Positions 12,286-24,704 of a stretch of 64,000 nucleotides of DNA are shown here, piece by piece. The DNA comes from Hymenopus coronatus (taxonomy: Eukaryota > Arthropoda > Insecta > Mantodea > Hymenopodidae). The notes under the pieces were generated by a model. The model was not told the origin of the DNA, did no database searches, and saw only the letters and a program-made list of their open reading frames with translations. The stretch covers positions 287,789,784 to 287,853,783 of the forward strand of contig CM060900.1 in NCBI GenBank assembly GCA_030762935.1, given 5' to 3'. A program made the position numbers and the translations under genes. The number at the start of each line of letters is the position of its first letter. Positions within the stretch are counted from its first letter, which is position 1.

Positions 12286-12514
12286 ATTTAATTATCTACT
12301 AGTTAAAAATAAAATATGGCAAACATTCAGTGACAACTTATTACTAGTAGCAATTCCAAGGACATATCTTTGGCTCATCTGTAAACTACAGAACCAAAAT
12401 ATTTAAACTTCAGAGTAAAATTCCAAAGAGTGGAATGAGAAGGAATTATGAAATGTAATTCTGACTATCATAAGCTGCTTTGGCTGCATTAATGTCAATC
12501 ACATTTATAACATA

Positions 12515-14077
12515 CAGAGTGTTTCAAAAATAGGGGGCATAATTTCAGGTATGTATTTCCCACATGAAGACAATCAAAATAGTTCATTATAACATGTGTC
12601 CGGAAATGCTTCATGTCCGAGTTATGGCCTTTACAACATTGAAAGTCCCACCAGTAGACAATCAAAATAGTTCATGTCTGGAAATGCTTCATTTCCGAGT
12701 TATGGTCTTCACAACATGGGAATTCACTGGAACGTTTTTCTTTCCGCAGGTCTTTGCCGTCAAAGGAGACATTAGGAGGGCGTTCTGATAGTTCATTCTG
12801 AGGAAGGTTACATTCAGTGTTCTTTAGGCGTTAAGACTGTGCGACATGTATTCAAATCAAGAGCTGGCAGAGATACACTTCATGTACGGTAAGGCGGACG
12901 GCAATGCTGCGCTGGCTCGTCGTTAGTACCAGGAGAGGTACCCACAGCGACAATGTCCAGATCGGAAGACATTTGTACGTCTCCATTCCCGTCTGTGCGA
13001 GTATGGAACATTCACCTCTCCTGGTTTGGGAAGGGGACGACCAAGATCTACAACTCCAGAAGTGCAGGAGGAGATTCTGGAGGCTGTGGACAGGACTCCT
13101 TCTATCAGCACACGACGGTTAGCGTTGCAAGTCAATGTTCCTCATACGACTGTCTGGAGACTGTTGAACGAGTATCAATTGTATTCTTATCATTTGCAAC
13201 GTGTACAGGCCCTGTCACCAGCAGATTACCCTGCACGAGTTAGGTTCTGTCAGTGGTTCTTGCAGCAGTGTGGTGTAAATCTGAACTTTTCTGCCGTTGT
13301 ATTATTTACAGATGAAGCACAGTTCACAAGAGATGGCATAACAAATTTCCACAATCAGCATGTATGGTCGCATGAAAACCCACGTGCAACTGTTGTATCT
13401 CATCACCAGGTGCGGTTCTCCCTCAACAAGTTGGCCGGTATCATTGGTGATCGATTAGTTGGACCCCATGTACTTGTAAACAGACTTACGGGGCAGGCGT
13501 ATACAAACTTCCTGGAAAACACCATACCTGACGTTTTCGAAGACACTCCACTGATCAATCATCAACACATTCACTTCTTGCATGATGGCGCTCCTGCACA
13601 CTTCAGTCTTACGGCTCGCCGGTACTTGGATCGAAGGTTTCCTGATCGATGGATAGGTAGAGGTGGCCCAATTGCTTGGCCTCCACGCTCACCTGATCTG
13701 AACCCTCTCGATTTCTACTTGTGGGGTCATTTAAAATCATTGGTTTATTCGTCTCCAGTGCTGGATTTGGAATCCCTTCGGAATCAAATTGTGGCAAGTT
13801 GTGAGGACATACGCAATACTCCTGGAGTTTGGGATCGTGTTCGCAGGTCAATGAGACATCGATGTGAGGACTGTATTCAAGCAGGAGGTGGACATTTTGA
13901 ACATCATCTGTAATGACAACCTGCAGAAAGAAAAACGTTCCAGTGAATTTCAATGTTGTGAAGGCCATAACTCGGAAATGAAGCATTTCCGGACATATGT
14001 TATAATGAACTAATTTGATTGTCTACATGTGGGAAATACATACCTGAAATTATGCCCCATATTTTTTAAACATCCTG
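12515..14077 (+). mobile_element. Tc1/mariner-superfamily transposon with long inverted ends
   Basis: Both ends are visible. The left end is TA|CAGAGTGTTTCAAAAATA and the right end, read inverted, is TA|CAGGATGTTTAAAAAATA. TA duplications sit at 12513-12514 and 14078-14079. Terminal inverted repeats run about 160 bp on the right (13917-14077). The left arm reaches about 12755 because it carries an extra internal duplication of roughly 75 bp around the GGAAATGCTTCAT phrase. Total length is 1,563 bp with one transposase gene inside. Structure and target site are those of IS630/Tc1/mariner elements. Confidence 0.92.
12846..13913 (+). pseudogene. Tc1/mariner-type transposase with one premature stop
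   Basis: The reading frame from the ATG at 12846 (MYSNQELAEIHFMYGKADG...) runs in one frame to 13913, about 355 codons, interrupted only by TAG at 12924-12926. The next ATG at 13026 leaves 295 intact codons. The N-terminal helix-turn-helix region (PEVQEEILEAVDRTPSISTR) is followed by DDE/D catalytic motifs: FTDEAQF, HFLHDGAPAHF and SPDLNPLDFYLWG. Thirty-six residues lie between the second and third Asp. All three acidic residues are present. The protein cuts and pastes the flanking inverted repeats. The stop removes part of the DNA-binding half unless read through or bypassed by the internal start, so the copy is probably inactive but young. Confidence 0.9.
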
Positions 14078-14779
14078 TATAATAGATTTTAAAGCAGAGA
14101 GTACAGGATCACGCCTCAGATAAGAGTAAATAATTATGGTTTACAAGATGATGTTAAATTAATTCTCTTTATAGCCACGCTGATTTTGTGAACCTTTTTT
14201 TATGTTTGAAATATGCAAACATAGCAATAATACCAGCTTCTATTATTTAATATTAAATGATATTCTCAAACAACATTATTATGATGAAGAAATCTGTGTT
14301 ATCAGTAAGTATTTGCACAGTAGCTTCATTCAGGTGATAACATTTGAGACTTGCTTTCAATAGATCCTTAGTTCAAGCCTTAGGGTTTTGGAGGGAAATT
14401 CTTGGTAATTATTAACTATTTTTGATTACTAAATATTAATTTATGCATGTTTAGAACCCTATCCTTGCAAGTCAATTTACAGTAAGAATAAAGGAAAACA
14501 AATGGGACTACTAGTACATACAGAATGTGATAGACACAAGTTGATCTGCATCATTCATGTCATTAAATAAAGAACATTTTGATTGCAATAACTAAGCTTC
14601 GAACCTTGATATACCATTTGCGGAATTAGGCAACTACAGCGCACCAATGACATGAGCAGAGTGTGACGTCACTGCGGGAGTATACTCGCAGCGAAACACA
14701 ACTGGTCCCTCAGTACCTGCAGTTGATACCGTTTCTCTCTACTGTGCGAACTAGTTTCATGCAAACAGATAAATGCTTT

Positions 14780-16503
14780 GAACATGAAAATCGAAATATT
14801 CATGTATTACTGAATGTGTAGAAGAATTTGGTTGTGAATATCTTACTGCAAATGGAGACAGAATTGGATGTAAGTTATGTAAAGTAGAGATAAAAGGTTG
14901 TGTTAGACGAGTAATACAAAGGATATTGCAATAGTAAAAAACATATTCAACATATTAATCTTCTGACCACTAAAGAGCAACCAAGAGACAAACTGCTGTC
15001 AAGTAGGCAATCTGAATTTTAAAAAGATCTATGTGACATATTGATAAAATCCAATATTGCATTTAACAAAGTGAACAACGCTCACTTCAAAGGTTTTATT
15101 TAGAAAAATATACACACAAAGAAGTTCCTTCAGACAGCATACTTTGCCAGTGTTATTTAACTAACTACAATGAACAAGTATTATGTACCTTACGACAAAA
15201 CGTTACTGATAAGATTTGGGTTTCAATAGATGAAACTACAGATTAGTCACACCGATTTGCAGCAAACATAATTATTGGTATACTATCTCCTGTGTCCCAG
15301 TAATGCATATTTCATGGCATGTGAGCCGTTGGAATTGGTCAATCATTCAACTATTATAAATCTGTTAAAAAAGCCATGCCACTTCTATGGCTATATGGCA
15401 TATTGCATGAAAACGTGCTTCTTTTTGTGACAGATGCTGCAACCTATATGGTTAAAGCCACAAACCATCTTAAATCTTCCTATCCTGGAATGGTTATGTA
15501 ATGTGTCTCACTCATGGATTACACAGAGTGGCCAAAGAAATAAGATTATCTTTTGACAATGTAGATAACTTCGTATCTAATGTGAAAAAAAAAATTTGTA
15601 AAAGCACCTTCCAGATTACAGACATTTCACAAGTTGGCACCAGGAATTCCTTTACCTCCCCTACCAGTCAGAATTCGATAGGTGACCTGGCTCGATGCAG
15701 TCTTATATTATGCATACAATTATAACGCTATTGTAAATGTAATAAATTCACTGGATACTAATTATAGTTCTGTAATTGCAAAAGCACATACTCTCGTTTC
15801 AAATGAGGTATTTTGAGGCCTGCAATACATAAAGCAGAATTTCCATTGTTTATCGAAAGCAATAGAATGTCTGGAATCCTCCAGCTTATTTTATTTATTT
15901 TTTTTGGTAGTTTTTAAAGCCCGCTTTAACTACTAATGGCACCGCACGCGGTGACACTGATGATACATGAATGATGATGGAGCACCGGTGAAATACGATG
16001 GCGGGGGAAACCGGAGTACCCGGAGAAAAACCGCCCCAGCGCCGTTTTGTCCACCACAAATCTTACATGCGGTCGCTTGGGATCGAACCCCGGCCGTCTA
16101 GGCGAGAGTCAAGTGGTCTAACCACTCGGCCACAGCGCGGCCCCCTTTGGCTTAGAAATGTCTGATGCCATCAGCTTAGTAGGGACAAAATTTAAAATAA
16201 TAAGTGAGGTACCTAAAAATTCATCTGCAGAAAATATTAGAACAAAATTCAAGAATGTTCTTCAAAAACACAGTGGATTTGCAGTTTTGTGTAATGAGGG
16301 ATATATTGCTAGAATATGAAATAACACAAAAGACTGATAGTAATCACAAATATTTCAAGTATTTTAAGTTTGCGCCCATCACCCCAACTGACATAGAAAG
16401 AAGCTTTTCCAGATATAAGAACGGTTTAAGTGATAACAGAAGAATGACGTTCGCTACATTACGAATGTATATTGCTACTCATTGCAACCACCTTGACGAC
16501 TAA
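14780..16503 (+). pseudogene. hAT transposase remnant, split by a SINE
   Basis: Scattered plus-strand frames match an hAT transposase. At 15500-15560 one reads THGLHRVAKEIRLSFDNVDN. Around 15600-15700 there are degraded frames corresponding to the LTRWGTWL region. At 16150-16503 the C-terminal dimerisation block contains FAPITPTDIERSFSRYKNGL then SDNRRMT, and ends at TAA 16501-16503. Numerous stops lie between 14800 and 15850. A tRNA-derived SINE occupies about 15884-16146, between the codons for ESSSL and LAEMSDA-like residues. Terminal inverted repeats and 8-bp duplications were not identified. Confidence 0.7.
15884..16146 (-). mobile_element. tRNA-derived SINE
   Basis: Read on the minus strand from about 16143, the head GCCGCGCTGTGGCCGAGTGG then TTAG holds an internal RNA polymerase III A box. 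GGTTCGATCCC holds a B box, about 45 bases downstream. A body with CTCCGGGTACTCCGGTTTCC follows, and the element ends in an A-rich tail (CCAAAAAAAATAAATAAAA). It is much more GC-rich than its surroundings and interrupts the hAT gene. The head resembles a class II (Ser/Leu-like) tRNA but is not a functional tRNA gene. Confidence 0.85.
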
Positions 16504-19500
16504 GGGCCAATTCCACCAACAACGTTGAACATAGATTAAAAAGGAGCATATCGTAATTGTTTTAAACTCACAAGTTGGCATGATGTACATGTATGTAAAT
16601 TAAGATAATGATACCATATTGTTATGTTTGTTCGCAACTCAATAAACTTAATACAGCACTGTACGTACACAATGTAATTCTTTTACCTTCACCCGATTAT
16701 ACGGCAGCTCCTTCTTGTGGTCATCACATGACGGGCACTTCCTATACACCATGTTAACGCAACCTTCTTTTAGTTGTATGAATGTTCGAACCCTAGTAAA
16801 AGCCATAAAGAATTTCATGTTGAAATTGAATGCTACAATGCAATGGCAATCAACAAACTATTGGGATGACACTTCATGAATTTCAATTCATCAGATGGAA
16901 TATTAAATTATTGTTAAATTTTCCTTATGCTTTTTACTTTTCAATTACTAATTAACTACCATAATTATTTATTTCATGGTAAATGATAGCAACAAGAAAA
17001 GACATTTTACACTACCTAGGGATTGTTGCATAATTATAAACCGATTTTAAAATTTAGCATAATTGTTATTAGTGTGTGGGAATGCAGAGCTCATAATCAA
17101 TTTTAAAATTTAGCTTAGTTGCTTTTAGTGTGTGGGGATGCAGAGCTCATAATCATTTTATTTTAGATGGTAAAACTTTGAAGAGTAAAGCAATGGCTAA
17201 TCTTGCTATAACTGGAAGTGAAGTAGAAAACTGTAGCTCCAGAACACAATCACATAAGAGCAATGGTCATATGCTGTTTGATTTTTGGATAATTTTCTGA
17301 TTTAGATCCAGATTGTATTGACTACTTATGGTAGTGAATCTTCAGAGAATAACTTCAATCAGCATGCATTAAAGAAGCAGAAAACCACCATTAAAAATCT
17401 GGGCCAATCAACAAAAACCTACCGAGGGATATTGTAAGGGAGAAGAAAAGTGCTAAGGAAGTAAATAATGAGGGAAGAAAGAAGAGGAGTGGGTGGAGGC
17501 AAAAGGATGAAAGAACATGAAAAATAAATAAATTGAAAAATGTAGTGCAGGTGTTGCTTATAAAATTAAGTATTATATGCAAGGTTCATATTCTGTTACC
17601 TGACTGGCCTAGGAGGTGGGAGCCATGATGACGGTGAAGGGATTGGAAAATCTTGCCACAGTCACCCTTTAATGCTTATTACTCTCACAATATCAGTTGT
17701 AATTGCATTGTTACCAGTTGTACTTGTTTATTGGCAGTGAAATATGGAAAACATTCTGATATCTTGCTTTGCTGACTTTCGTATTGTTCCAAGCTGGTGT
17801 TGGAAACGAGGGAAACTGGAATGTCAATGCCTATTCTCTTTCTAATTTCATGTTTAATCCTATCACAGGTTTTGAGATTAGGCAGTTCAGGATCTTAAAC
17901 TGCTGTGTGGAATATATTACTATATTTTTTTGTTTACAATGTTTTAAGTTAAAGTAAATATACAACAAGAAAAATGAGACAAAATTTGAAGATCATATTG
18001 GAGGTTGGAATAACTATAAATGGCAGAACACAGTTCACACTTTTATTTAGGTATTGATTTCCCTGAATTTCCAGAGTAAATAAATAAATTTTCTCCGACT
18101 CTGAACTCTTAATAAACACACACTTTTGCTTATACTCATTTCTAAGGATAAATTTTTAAAATTATTTTTTGTGATCAATCTCAAATATCCCCATAGCCTT
18201 TCAACACTGTCCTTTTTTTTTTATCTATTTTATCTATTTATTTATTTATTTTTTTTTTTCTGGTTTAGCTTTTTAACACATTCCTTTTAGTACAGCAGAT
18301 TTTTAAGCAGAGCTCACACAAAGTCCCTACATAAAACAAAAATACAGTATTTTTATGTCCGATATAATACTGTACTAAGTTACTACTAGTATTAAAATAA
18401 TAAATCACATTCTGCAAGACAAACAACATTTTAAAGCAAAATGTAAAATGTCTGCCTTACTGTTTTTATATTCATGTTATATAAAATTACAAATATTTTT
18501 CTTACCCAGAAATGCCGAGTTGTAGGAATTGTATTTAAATGAAATTACAACATATCATAATGACTAAAAACCAAAAGTCTTTGCTCTGAAGAGGAAATTC
18601 AAATCTTATAAAAAAGTCAAAAAAGTGTTTATTTTTCATACTCTAAACCCAATAGGATTAAGAAAAGATGTAATTTTTTTTTTTTTTAAGTGCAGGCGAA
18701 GAATCAGATTTAAACAAATTTCCTGACTTTTTATATTTTTTTAAAGTGTTCTCTGAACTTTTTAAAATTCCCAGACTTTCCCTGATTTTCCAAAATGTGT
18801 GATCATGCAAAGTGGACAATGCAAATGTGGACAGTGAAATTCCTGGGAGGAGAAGGCTGGATGAAGCAAAGGGACAGTTAAGAGAAATGTAATGGACACA
18901 TTTCTTTGAATTGGAGGGAATCAACAGTGTTCGTTGGCAAGTTTTTCTTCAAACTCTCTGTATTAGGAAGATTCTGTTAATACACCTTTCAAACATGCAT
19001 TTTTCAATAAAGCTGAACTAAATACAATCCAACTCGTAAAAAGTCACACTGAAAGCTCTCCGAAAATAAGCTCTCACTACTTGCAAAAGTCAACCCAGAG
19101 AGAATATTCTAAGCTATCCTAAGCTGAGTATCAGCAAAGTGTATAAAATACATAAAAATAAAAGGGCCCTGTAAGCAGAAAATTGTATGATGGTATTACT
19201 TACAACATATCAGCGAATCTTTTGTAATAACAATAATCTTCATTTTTATAGCCCAAAAAGGACCAAAGCCAACTTTGTACTGAACATGAAAATGCAAAGC
19301 ATTCAGAAACCCATGTGGATGGAGAAATGCTGTGCATATAAGAAGGGTGATTGCAATGCAGCTAAAGCTAGAGCAAATAAAGATGTTATGTTCACATTGG
19401 TGATATTTGATTTAGTCTTATTTTACAGATACCATCGACATTGGTGACATTTGATTTACAGACTTGTTTTACATATACCATCAACAGATGTCAGTCAGAT

Positions 19501-20021
19501 GTATTGGTTCACATTTATTTCAGTACCTTCCATAAGAAGTTACTGAAATGTCCCTATTTTCAGATTTGTGGAGGTCATAACTGCATTCAACATATTGCCG
19601 TGTACTTAATGAAGGCATCTGATTTCAAGTCATAGTAATAAATTTATAGAGAGCGGTCATTGTTAAATAGAAGTAGATACCATGCACTTGACTAAAAGGC
19701 AATTGAAAAGGCAAAGAAATTTGCACCGGTTTATACCATGCAGGACTGATTGACAATTTTCCAAATTGCTTTAGGGCCTTAAAGATTAACACATTAGGAA
19801 GTCAAAGAGATGAAATTTCATGATTTTCTTAACTCGAGGCAGCTATCCAAAAATATGATTAAAAATAGAAGCGAAAACATGGATGGAGAAACACTAAATT
19901 AGCTCCTTGTGAAAAGTTTCAAATTCTGCAAAGAAAATACTGAAATAATTTGTTATAAGTATCACCACACCATATCTAAAACATTAAACTAACATAAACT
20001 CAAATACAGTAATATGAGTTA
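16504..20021. other. No recognisable gene
   Basis: AT-rich sequence with a T-rich low-complexity stretch near 18210-18265 and A/T homopolymers near 18680. A 47-50 bp direct duplication with the phrase ACATTGGTGAYATTTGATTT occurs at about 19392-19500. Short open frames at 17769-17957, 18658-18924 and 19187-19447 show no family motif. Confidence 0.4.
17043..17156 (+). repeat. Two tandem 56-bp units
   Basis: TTTTAAAATTTAGC followed by TTAGTGTGTGGG and GCAGAGCTCATAATCA appears twice with a 56-bp period. There are a few mismatches between copies. Confidence 0.85.
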
Positions 20022-20064
20022 CTTTTTTATTCATTTATTTATTTGTGCTAAGCTTTATACAGGT

Positions 20065-20108
20065 GAATATGACCGGTGTTCAGCCCTGGCTCTTTACCGG
20101 TCATACTC
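20065..20108 (-). other. 3'-end stem-loop of the LINE
   Basis: GAATATGACCGGT and ACCGGTCATACTC form a 13-bp stem with one mismatch around an 18-base loop containing GGCTCT. It lies about 40 bp before the A-rich tail of the element, where LINE RTs recognise their own RNA. Confidence 0.65.
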
Positions 20109-20132
20109 ATATTTTACAATAGTTTATTAATT

Positions 20133-21382
20133 CTAGTTTATTACACTATTTTGTCTATTTACTGTCCATATCCATTTATTTTTCACTTTGTATAAGAATT
20201 GTCCAATCTTCTTACTATCTTTTTGAAACATTTCAACTACTGCTACATTTCTATCTATTTTAAACCATTTCTTATAAATATACTCTTTTCTCCAAATTTC
20301 AGTCCCTTTACATTTAAATAAAATGTGTTCCATATCCTCATTTCCACCACATATAGAACATTGGTTTTGTGGAATACCTTTCCTTAAACCTTTCAATCTC
20401 CATACTCCTGCTTTCAGCCATGCAATACCTTCTCGCTCCTCTTTATTTGTCACATCTATGTACTTTTCCCTTCCCCATGAGACTTCATTGGTATATAGAA
20501 AACTAAAGATCTCTTTTCAGTTATCTCATTAAATATATTTTGTATTTCTATATCCTTAAATCTTTTCCTTGCCAACTTCCAGAAGTTATTCATATTATTT
20601 TCTCTTCTTCTCCACATTTCCCCTAACCCACTACTTTGCAGGTTATTTCTGAGACAGTCTACCCATTCCTTGTTCTTTAAACTTTTCTCTTGATATACTA
20701 AACACTGCTTTAACAAATTCCTTTCTTCCAATTTCAATATTCTATGCCAAAATTTCAATGCCCTTTCCATAATCTTTCCCTTACTTGCCACTCTACCCAG
20801 CTCTATTTGTGCTACCTGCCTAACAGTTGCATTTGGTAACCCAAGTATTTCTTTGTAAAATTTCCTATGCATCTCATCTATGACTTCCTATCCTCCTTCT
20901 AATCCCCATACTTCTATCCCATATAGCATTTGTGCCTCAACCACCATATTGTATACTTTTTCTAACCATCTAATATTTATATTAGGTACTTTGTATTTGC
21001 AACTTCTAATAGCTGATAAAGCTCCTTTTCCTTTTACCAATGCAAATTTCTTTTGTTTTTTCCAATTGCCACCACAGTCAATATTAACTCCTAGATAAAT
21101 ACATTCTCTCACTACCCTGTACTCTTTTTCATTCTCATTCTTCCATTTTTCACACTTGCTCAATTTCCCCCCTTTTTTGAACACTACAATCGGCATCTTG
21201 TCCTGCTTCACTTTTAAACTCCATTCTTTACAGTAATTATTTAATGCTTGCAAGGATTGTTTTAAGCCATTCACTGTGATTGCACCTATAACTAGATCAT
21301 CTGCAAACAGTAATCCTGGAATCTGAATATTATTAATTATTGGCATAGAGTTATTATTTCTCCCAATTCTGTTAATACATCA

Positions 21383-21436
<54 letters not shown>

Positions 21437-23428
21437 ATAGGACTGGACTTAACTTACATTCCTTGTCTAAGGCCTTTCTCTTGTTACAATCCCTTTCTCC
21501 ACTCTTATACAAAAAGAATTTTTCTTATATAATGCTCTAAGGGTGTCTACCATTTGTTTACTCACTCCTTTAGTCAACAACTTATGCCACAGCAATTGAA
21601 GTTCTATCCTATCGTATGCTTTCTCTAAATCCACAAAAGCCATGTATAACTTTCCTCTTTTGTCTTTCAAGTATTTATCTATCAGTGTTTTTATAATAAA
21701 TAAATTATCAACTGTCTTCCTCCCTTTTCTAAAGTACATCTGAAGTTCCGAGAGAATATTATATTCTTCAACCCATGTTTGTAACCTGCTTGCCATAATA
21801 CCAGTAAAAAATTTTCCTACATTTGATAATAATGCAATGCCTCTACAGTTGTTTGGTTTGTCAACACTACCCTTGTCTTTGTATATTGGATGTACGATTG
21901 CTTTCCTCCACTTTTCTGGTATATAACCCTTCACTTTAATTTGTTAATTAAGTCTACTAAAACCTTAACTCTCTTTATTTCAATGCACCATTCCTGAAGG
22001 AACTCAGTCAGGATTCCATCTATTCCAGTTGCTATATTTCTCTTCATTAATTTCACCTGTTGAATTATTTCTTCACTTCTTATTATATCGAGTATATCTA
22101 CATAGTTATTACCTATTTCCCAATTTCCTATCTCATTTTTACTCTTTTTCTCCCCATACAATTTTTTAAAATATTCCATCCATTCTCCTGGTTGTATACT
22201 TAGTTTTGTTACATATTTATTATACATTGATTTCATAACCATCCATATCTCAATTGCATTATTTTCATTTAGGACCCGTATCAAATTACTTTCATATTTT
22301 TTCATCCAGCTTGTTTTCTTTTGTTCCAGTAATGAATTATATAAATCCCTCCCTTGCATATACTCTTTCTTTAATTCTATGTATCCTAATTCCCTCCACT
22401 TTATGAGCAGCTGTTTGACTTGTCTTTTAGTTACTCTACATTCTTCATCAAACCAGCCCTCATCTCTTTTGTAAACCTTCTTTCTCATTTTCATTTCCTC
22501 CCCAGCCCTTAGCATAATGATATTTAAGATATTCATAGCACTTTCAATTTCTTGTTCCTTTATCATAAAACTTATTCCACACTGACATATCTGGCCATAA
22601 TTATAATTTAGTGTCTGCCTAAATTTATTGCAATACTCTTCCTTCCATTTGTATCTACTGTATTCTTCTATCTAGACTTTTCCTCCCTTAAATTATAGAC
22701 TGCTCTGTGTGTGCTTTTATGTCTACTATCAATGGAAAATGTCCACTGTTGGAACTTAAATTTAGTACCTTAAAATTACTTAAAATATACCCCATATTAA
22801 TTGGCCATAATACATAATCAATCACACTTTGTCCATTATTACTAGCATACGTATATTCTCTATGCACATCTTCTCCATATTTCCCATTCAAAATATGAAA
22901 GGCATTCAATTCACAGAATTCTATAAATTTCATATGCCCTTTATCAGCTATCTTATCTTTGCTGTATCTAATCTTCTCAGTTTCTCCAATATATCATTAC
23001 TCATCCAGCTATTCCCTCCAATAACATCATTTTCGCCAATCCTAATGTTAAAATCTCCCATTAATATAACCTCAGAATTAACATATCTCTCCTTTAAATT
23101 TTCTATTTCTATCTCTAGGTGTTTAAGGAGGTCCGGATTATGAAAGCTCGAAGGAAGAGGAGGATTCTATACTATACCTATACATATAACATTTTCAATT
23201 ATTTGTTTCTCCTCTAATACAATCCATAATATTTCTTTTCTCCTTGACCAAGTTTCTTTTAACTCCTTTACTTAATATCTTCTTTACAAAGAAGCCTATG
23301 CCTCCAGATGCCCTCCTCTTTCTTGCTACCCTATCTCCTTTTATCCCTAAAAAATCAAAATCCTTTACGTAAACCTGGTTCTCTTTTAGCCATGTTTCAG
23401 CTACCGCAAGATAGTCAAGCTTTGTCAA
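20133..23428 (-). pseudogene. LINE ORF2: endonuclease, reverse transcriptase, zinc finger
   Basis: Segments in order on the minus strand: APE endonuclease text LDYLAVAETWLKENQVYVKD then GGIGFFVKK (23428-23195); SSNSGHFPLIVDI with the terminal catalytic His (about 22750-22720); a pre-RT linker with NIATGIDGILTEFLQEW (22040-21990). The RT follows with IPEKWRKAIVHPIYKDKGS, CRGIALLSNVGKF, FVDLEKAYDRI (motif A) and LLFADDLVIG (motif C, about 21310-21280). After the thumb, a finger CSICGGNEDMEHILFKC lies at about 20370-20320. Both RT catalytic Asp motifs survive, but at least five frame breaks and a (TA)n tract interrupt the protein. Confidence 0.85.
21385..21430. repeat. (TA)23 microsatellite inside the LINE RT
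   Basis: Forty-six bases of perfect TA lie between the minus-strand codons for SPILFI and DDVLTEL, that is inside the RT between motifs B and C. The tract encodes alternating Ile-Tyr in one frame. Confidence 0.95.
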
Positions 23429-23683
23429 TAATTGATTTAAACTCCCCGGATATATTTTGTTTTTAACTCCCTCACAACTCCAGAATCCAAGCCTCCTTAT
23501 ATTCTCCCTTCCCTATTGTGAGCCTGATCTAAATCTAAATGTTTCTAGTGTTCTTTTACTCCTTAATTGCATACCTTCTCTGGGAGGAACCACTTTATTT
23601 CTGTCTAAAACTAGAATGCTGCCATGTTCGGATGATATAATGCTGTCTTCTTCCCCTTCTGTATTCTCCCCGCTACTCTGTTG

Positions 23684-24704
23684 TCACGCCTTCTTTCCCT
23701 TCGAAGCCAAATTACGTGCTGCTATTACTTCCCCTCTTCTCGGTGACACTATTTTCTTGGGTGACGTCACTCCTGTGGCTCCTCCTCCTATTGCTTCCTC
23801 TGTTGACGTCATTACTTCGCCAGCTGTTGCTTCTCTCGTAAGGATGTTGGATGACGTCCTATCTGCATATGCCGTTCTCATATCCATGCTGACAGGCAAA
23901 TTTCGGTTCAAACACACTCTTTCCCCGTCGTCACCCACATCCATTCCTTTTTGCTTGGATTTTGATCTTCCTGTCATACTTCCTAAAGTTGGCGTTGACA
24001 TCTGCTGAGTAATTTCCTCTGTGCCTGATTGGGGTTCTCTTAGCTCCTTCTTGTCCAGATGCGATGTCTTTTCTCCGTCTATACACAACTGGAAATTTCT
24101 AAGATAAGCTCTTCTTCCCTGGGCTCTTGCTTCTTTCATTTGTTATACCAAATTTCTTTGCAGAGCTCTCTTCTTAGGTGATAAATCTTTATTAATAAAA
24201 ATGTCTGTTCCTTTTAATTTCTTAGCTCTTTTAAAGTACTTCATGTACTAATTGGGCTGTTGCAAATTTCACTATAATTGCTCTCTTTCCAAGTTGTCTT
24301 CCAACTCGATAAGCTTCAATAATTTCCCATCAATACAATTCCAAATCCAGCTTTTCCTTTGTTATTTCTAATATTTCTTCTGCTGGCCATTTATCACTTC
24401 TTTCCTTAACTCCTATGAGCACTAAATTAAATCTTCTCTCTCTTTCTTCCAATCTTTCCATTCTTTCCTTAACCATTTCAACTTCCCTTCTTGTTTCCTG
24501 CACCTCAACTCTAACATCTTTGATATCTATTGCCATCTTTTCCAATTGTTTACCTATTCATTGTTCCATGCCTTCTATTTTGTTCATTTTCTCAGTTAGG
24601 TTTTCCAACATTGTTATTATATCTGCAGGGCTGGGGTTTACCTCAATTCCTCCAATCACTAACAAGAAAGTTATAACACTTGCTAAAACTAATATGTTTG
24701 TCAT
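23684..24704 (-). pseudogene. LINE ORF1 (2A-like leader, coiled coil, RRM-like)
   Basis: Translation from the minus-strand ATG at 24704-24702 gives a hydrophobic start (MTNILVLASVITFLLVIG) followed by GGIEVNPSP. A stop lies near 24560. An in-frame coiled coil at 24545-24440 is rich in heptads (VRVEVQETRREVEMVKERME). Next comes RRFNLVLIGV, as in RRM-type ORF1 proteins. Frames near 24300-24140 give KLKGTDIFINKDL-like text, and 24139-23684 continues with MKEARAQGRRAYLRNFQLCI, the usual LINE ORF1 C-terminal domain. In intact elements this protein binds and chaperones the RNA. At least three frame breaks. Confidence 0.65.
24627..24653 (-). other. 2A-like ribosome-skipping motif (degenerate)
   Basis: Minus-strand codons give GGIEVNPSP immediately after the hydrophobic start of ORF1. 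Canonical 2A peptides end D(V/I)ExNPGP, so two positions differ (D to G, second-last G to S). N-terminal 2A sequences are known in several APE-type LINEs. This copy is probably inactive. Confidence 0.55.

Noticed and set aside
16073..16143. A tRNA-Ser/Leu gene on the minus strand
   Set aside because: A and B boxes are good but it is followed by a SINE body and A-tail; it is the head of a retroposon.
21385..21430. CRISPR-like or origin-like array
   Set aside because: Simple TA dinucleotide repeat; no CRISPR arrays occur in such genomes and no spaced repeats are present.
23457..24008. Plus-strand 183-codon Ser/Leu/Pro-rich frame
   Set aside because: Antisense of LINE ORF1 on the minus strand, which has family motifs.
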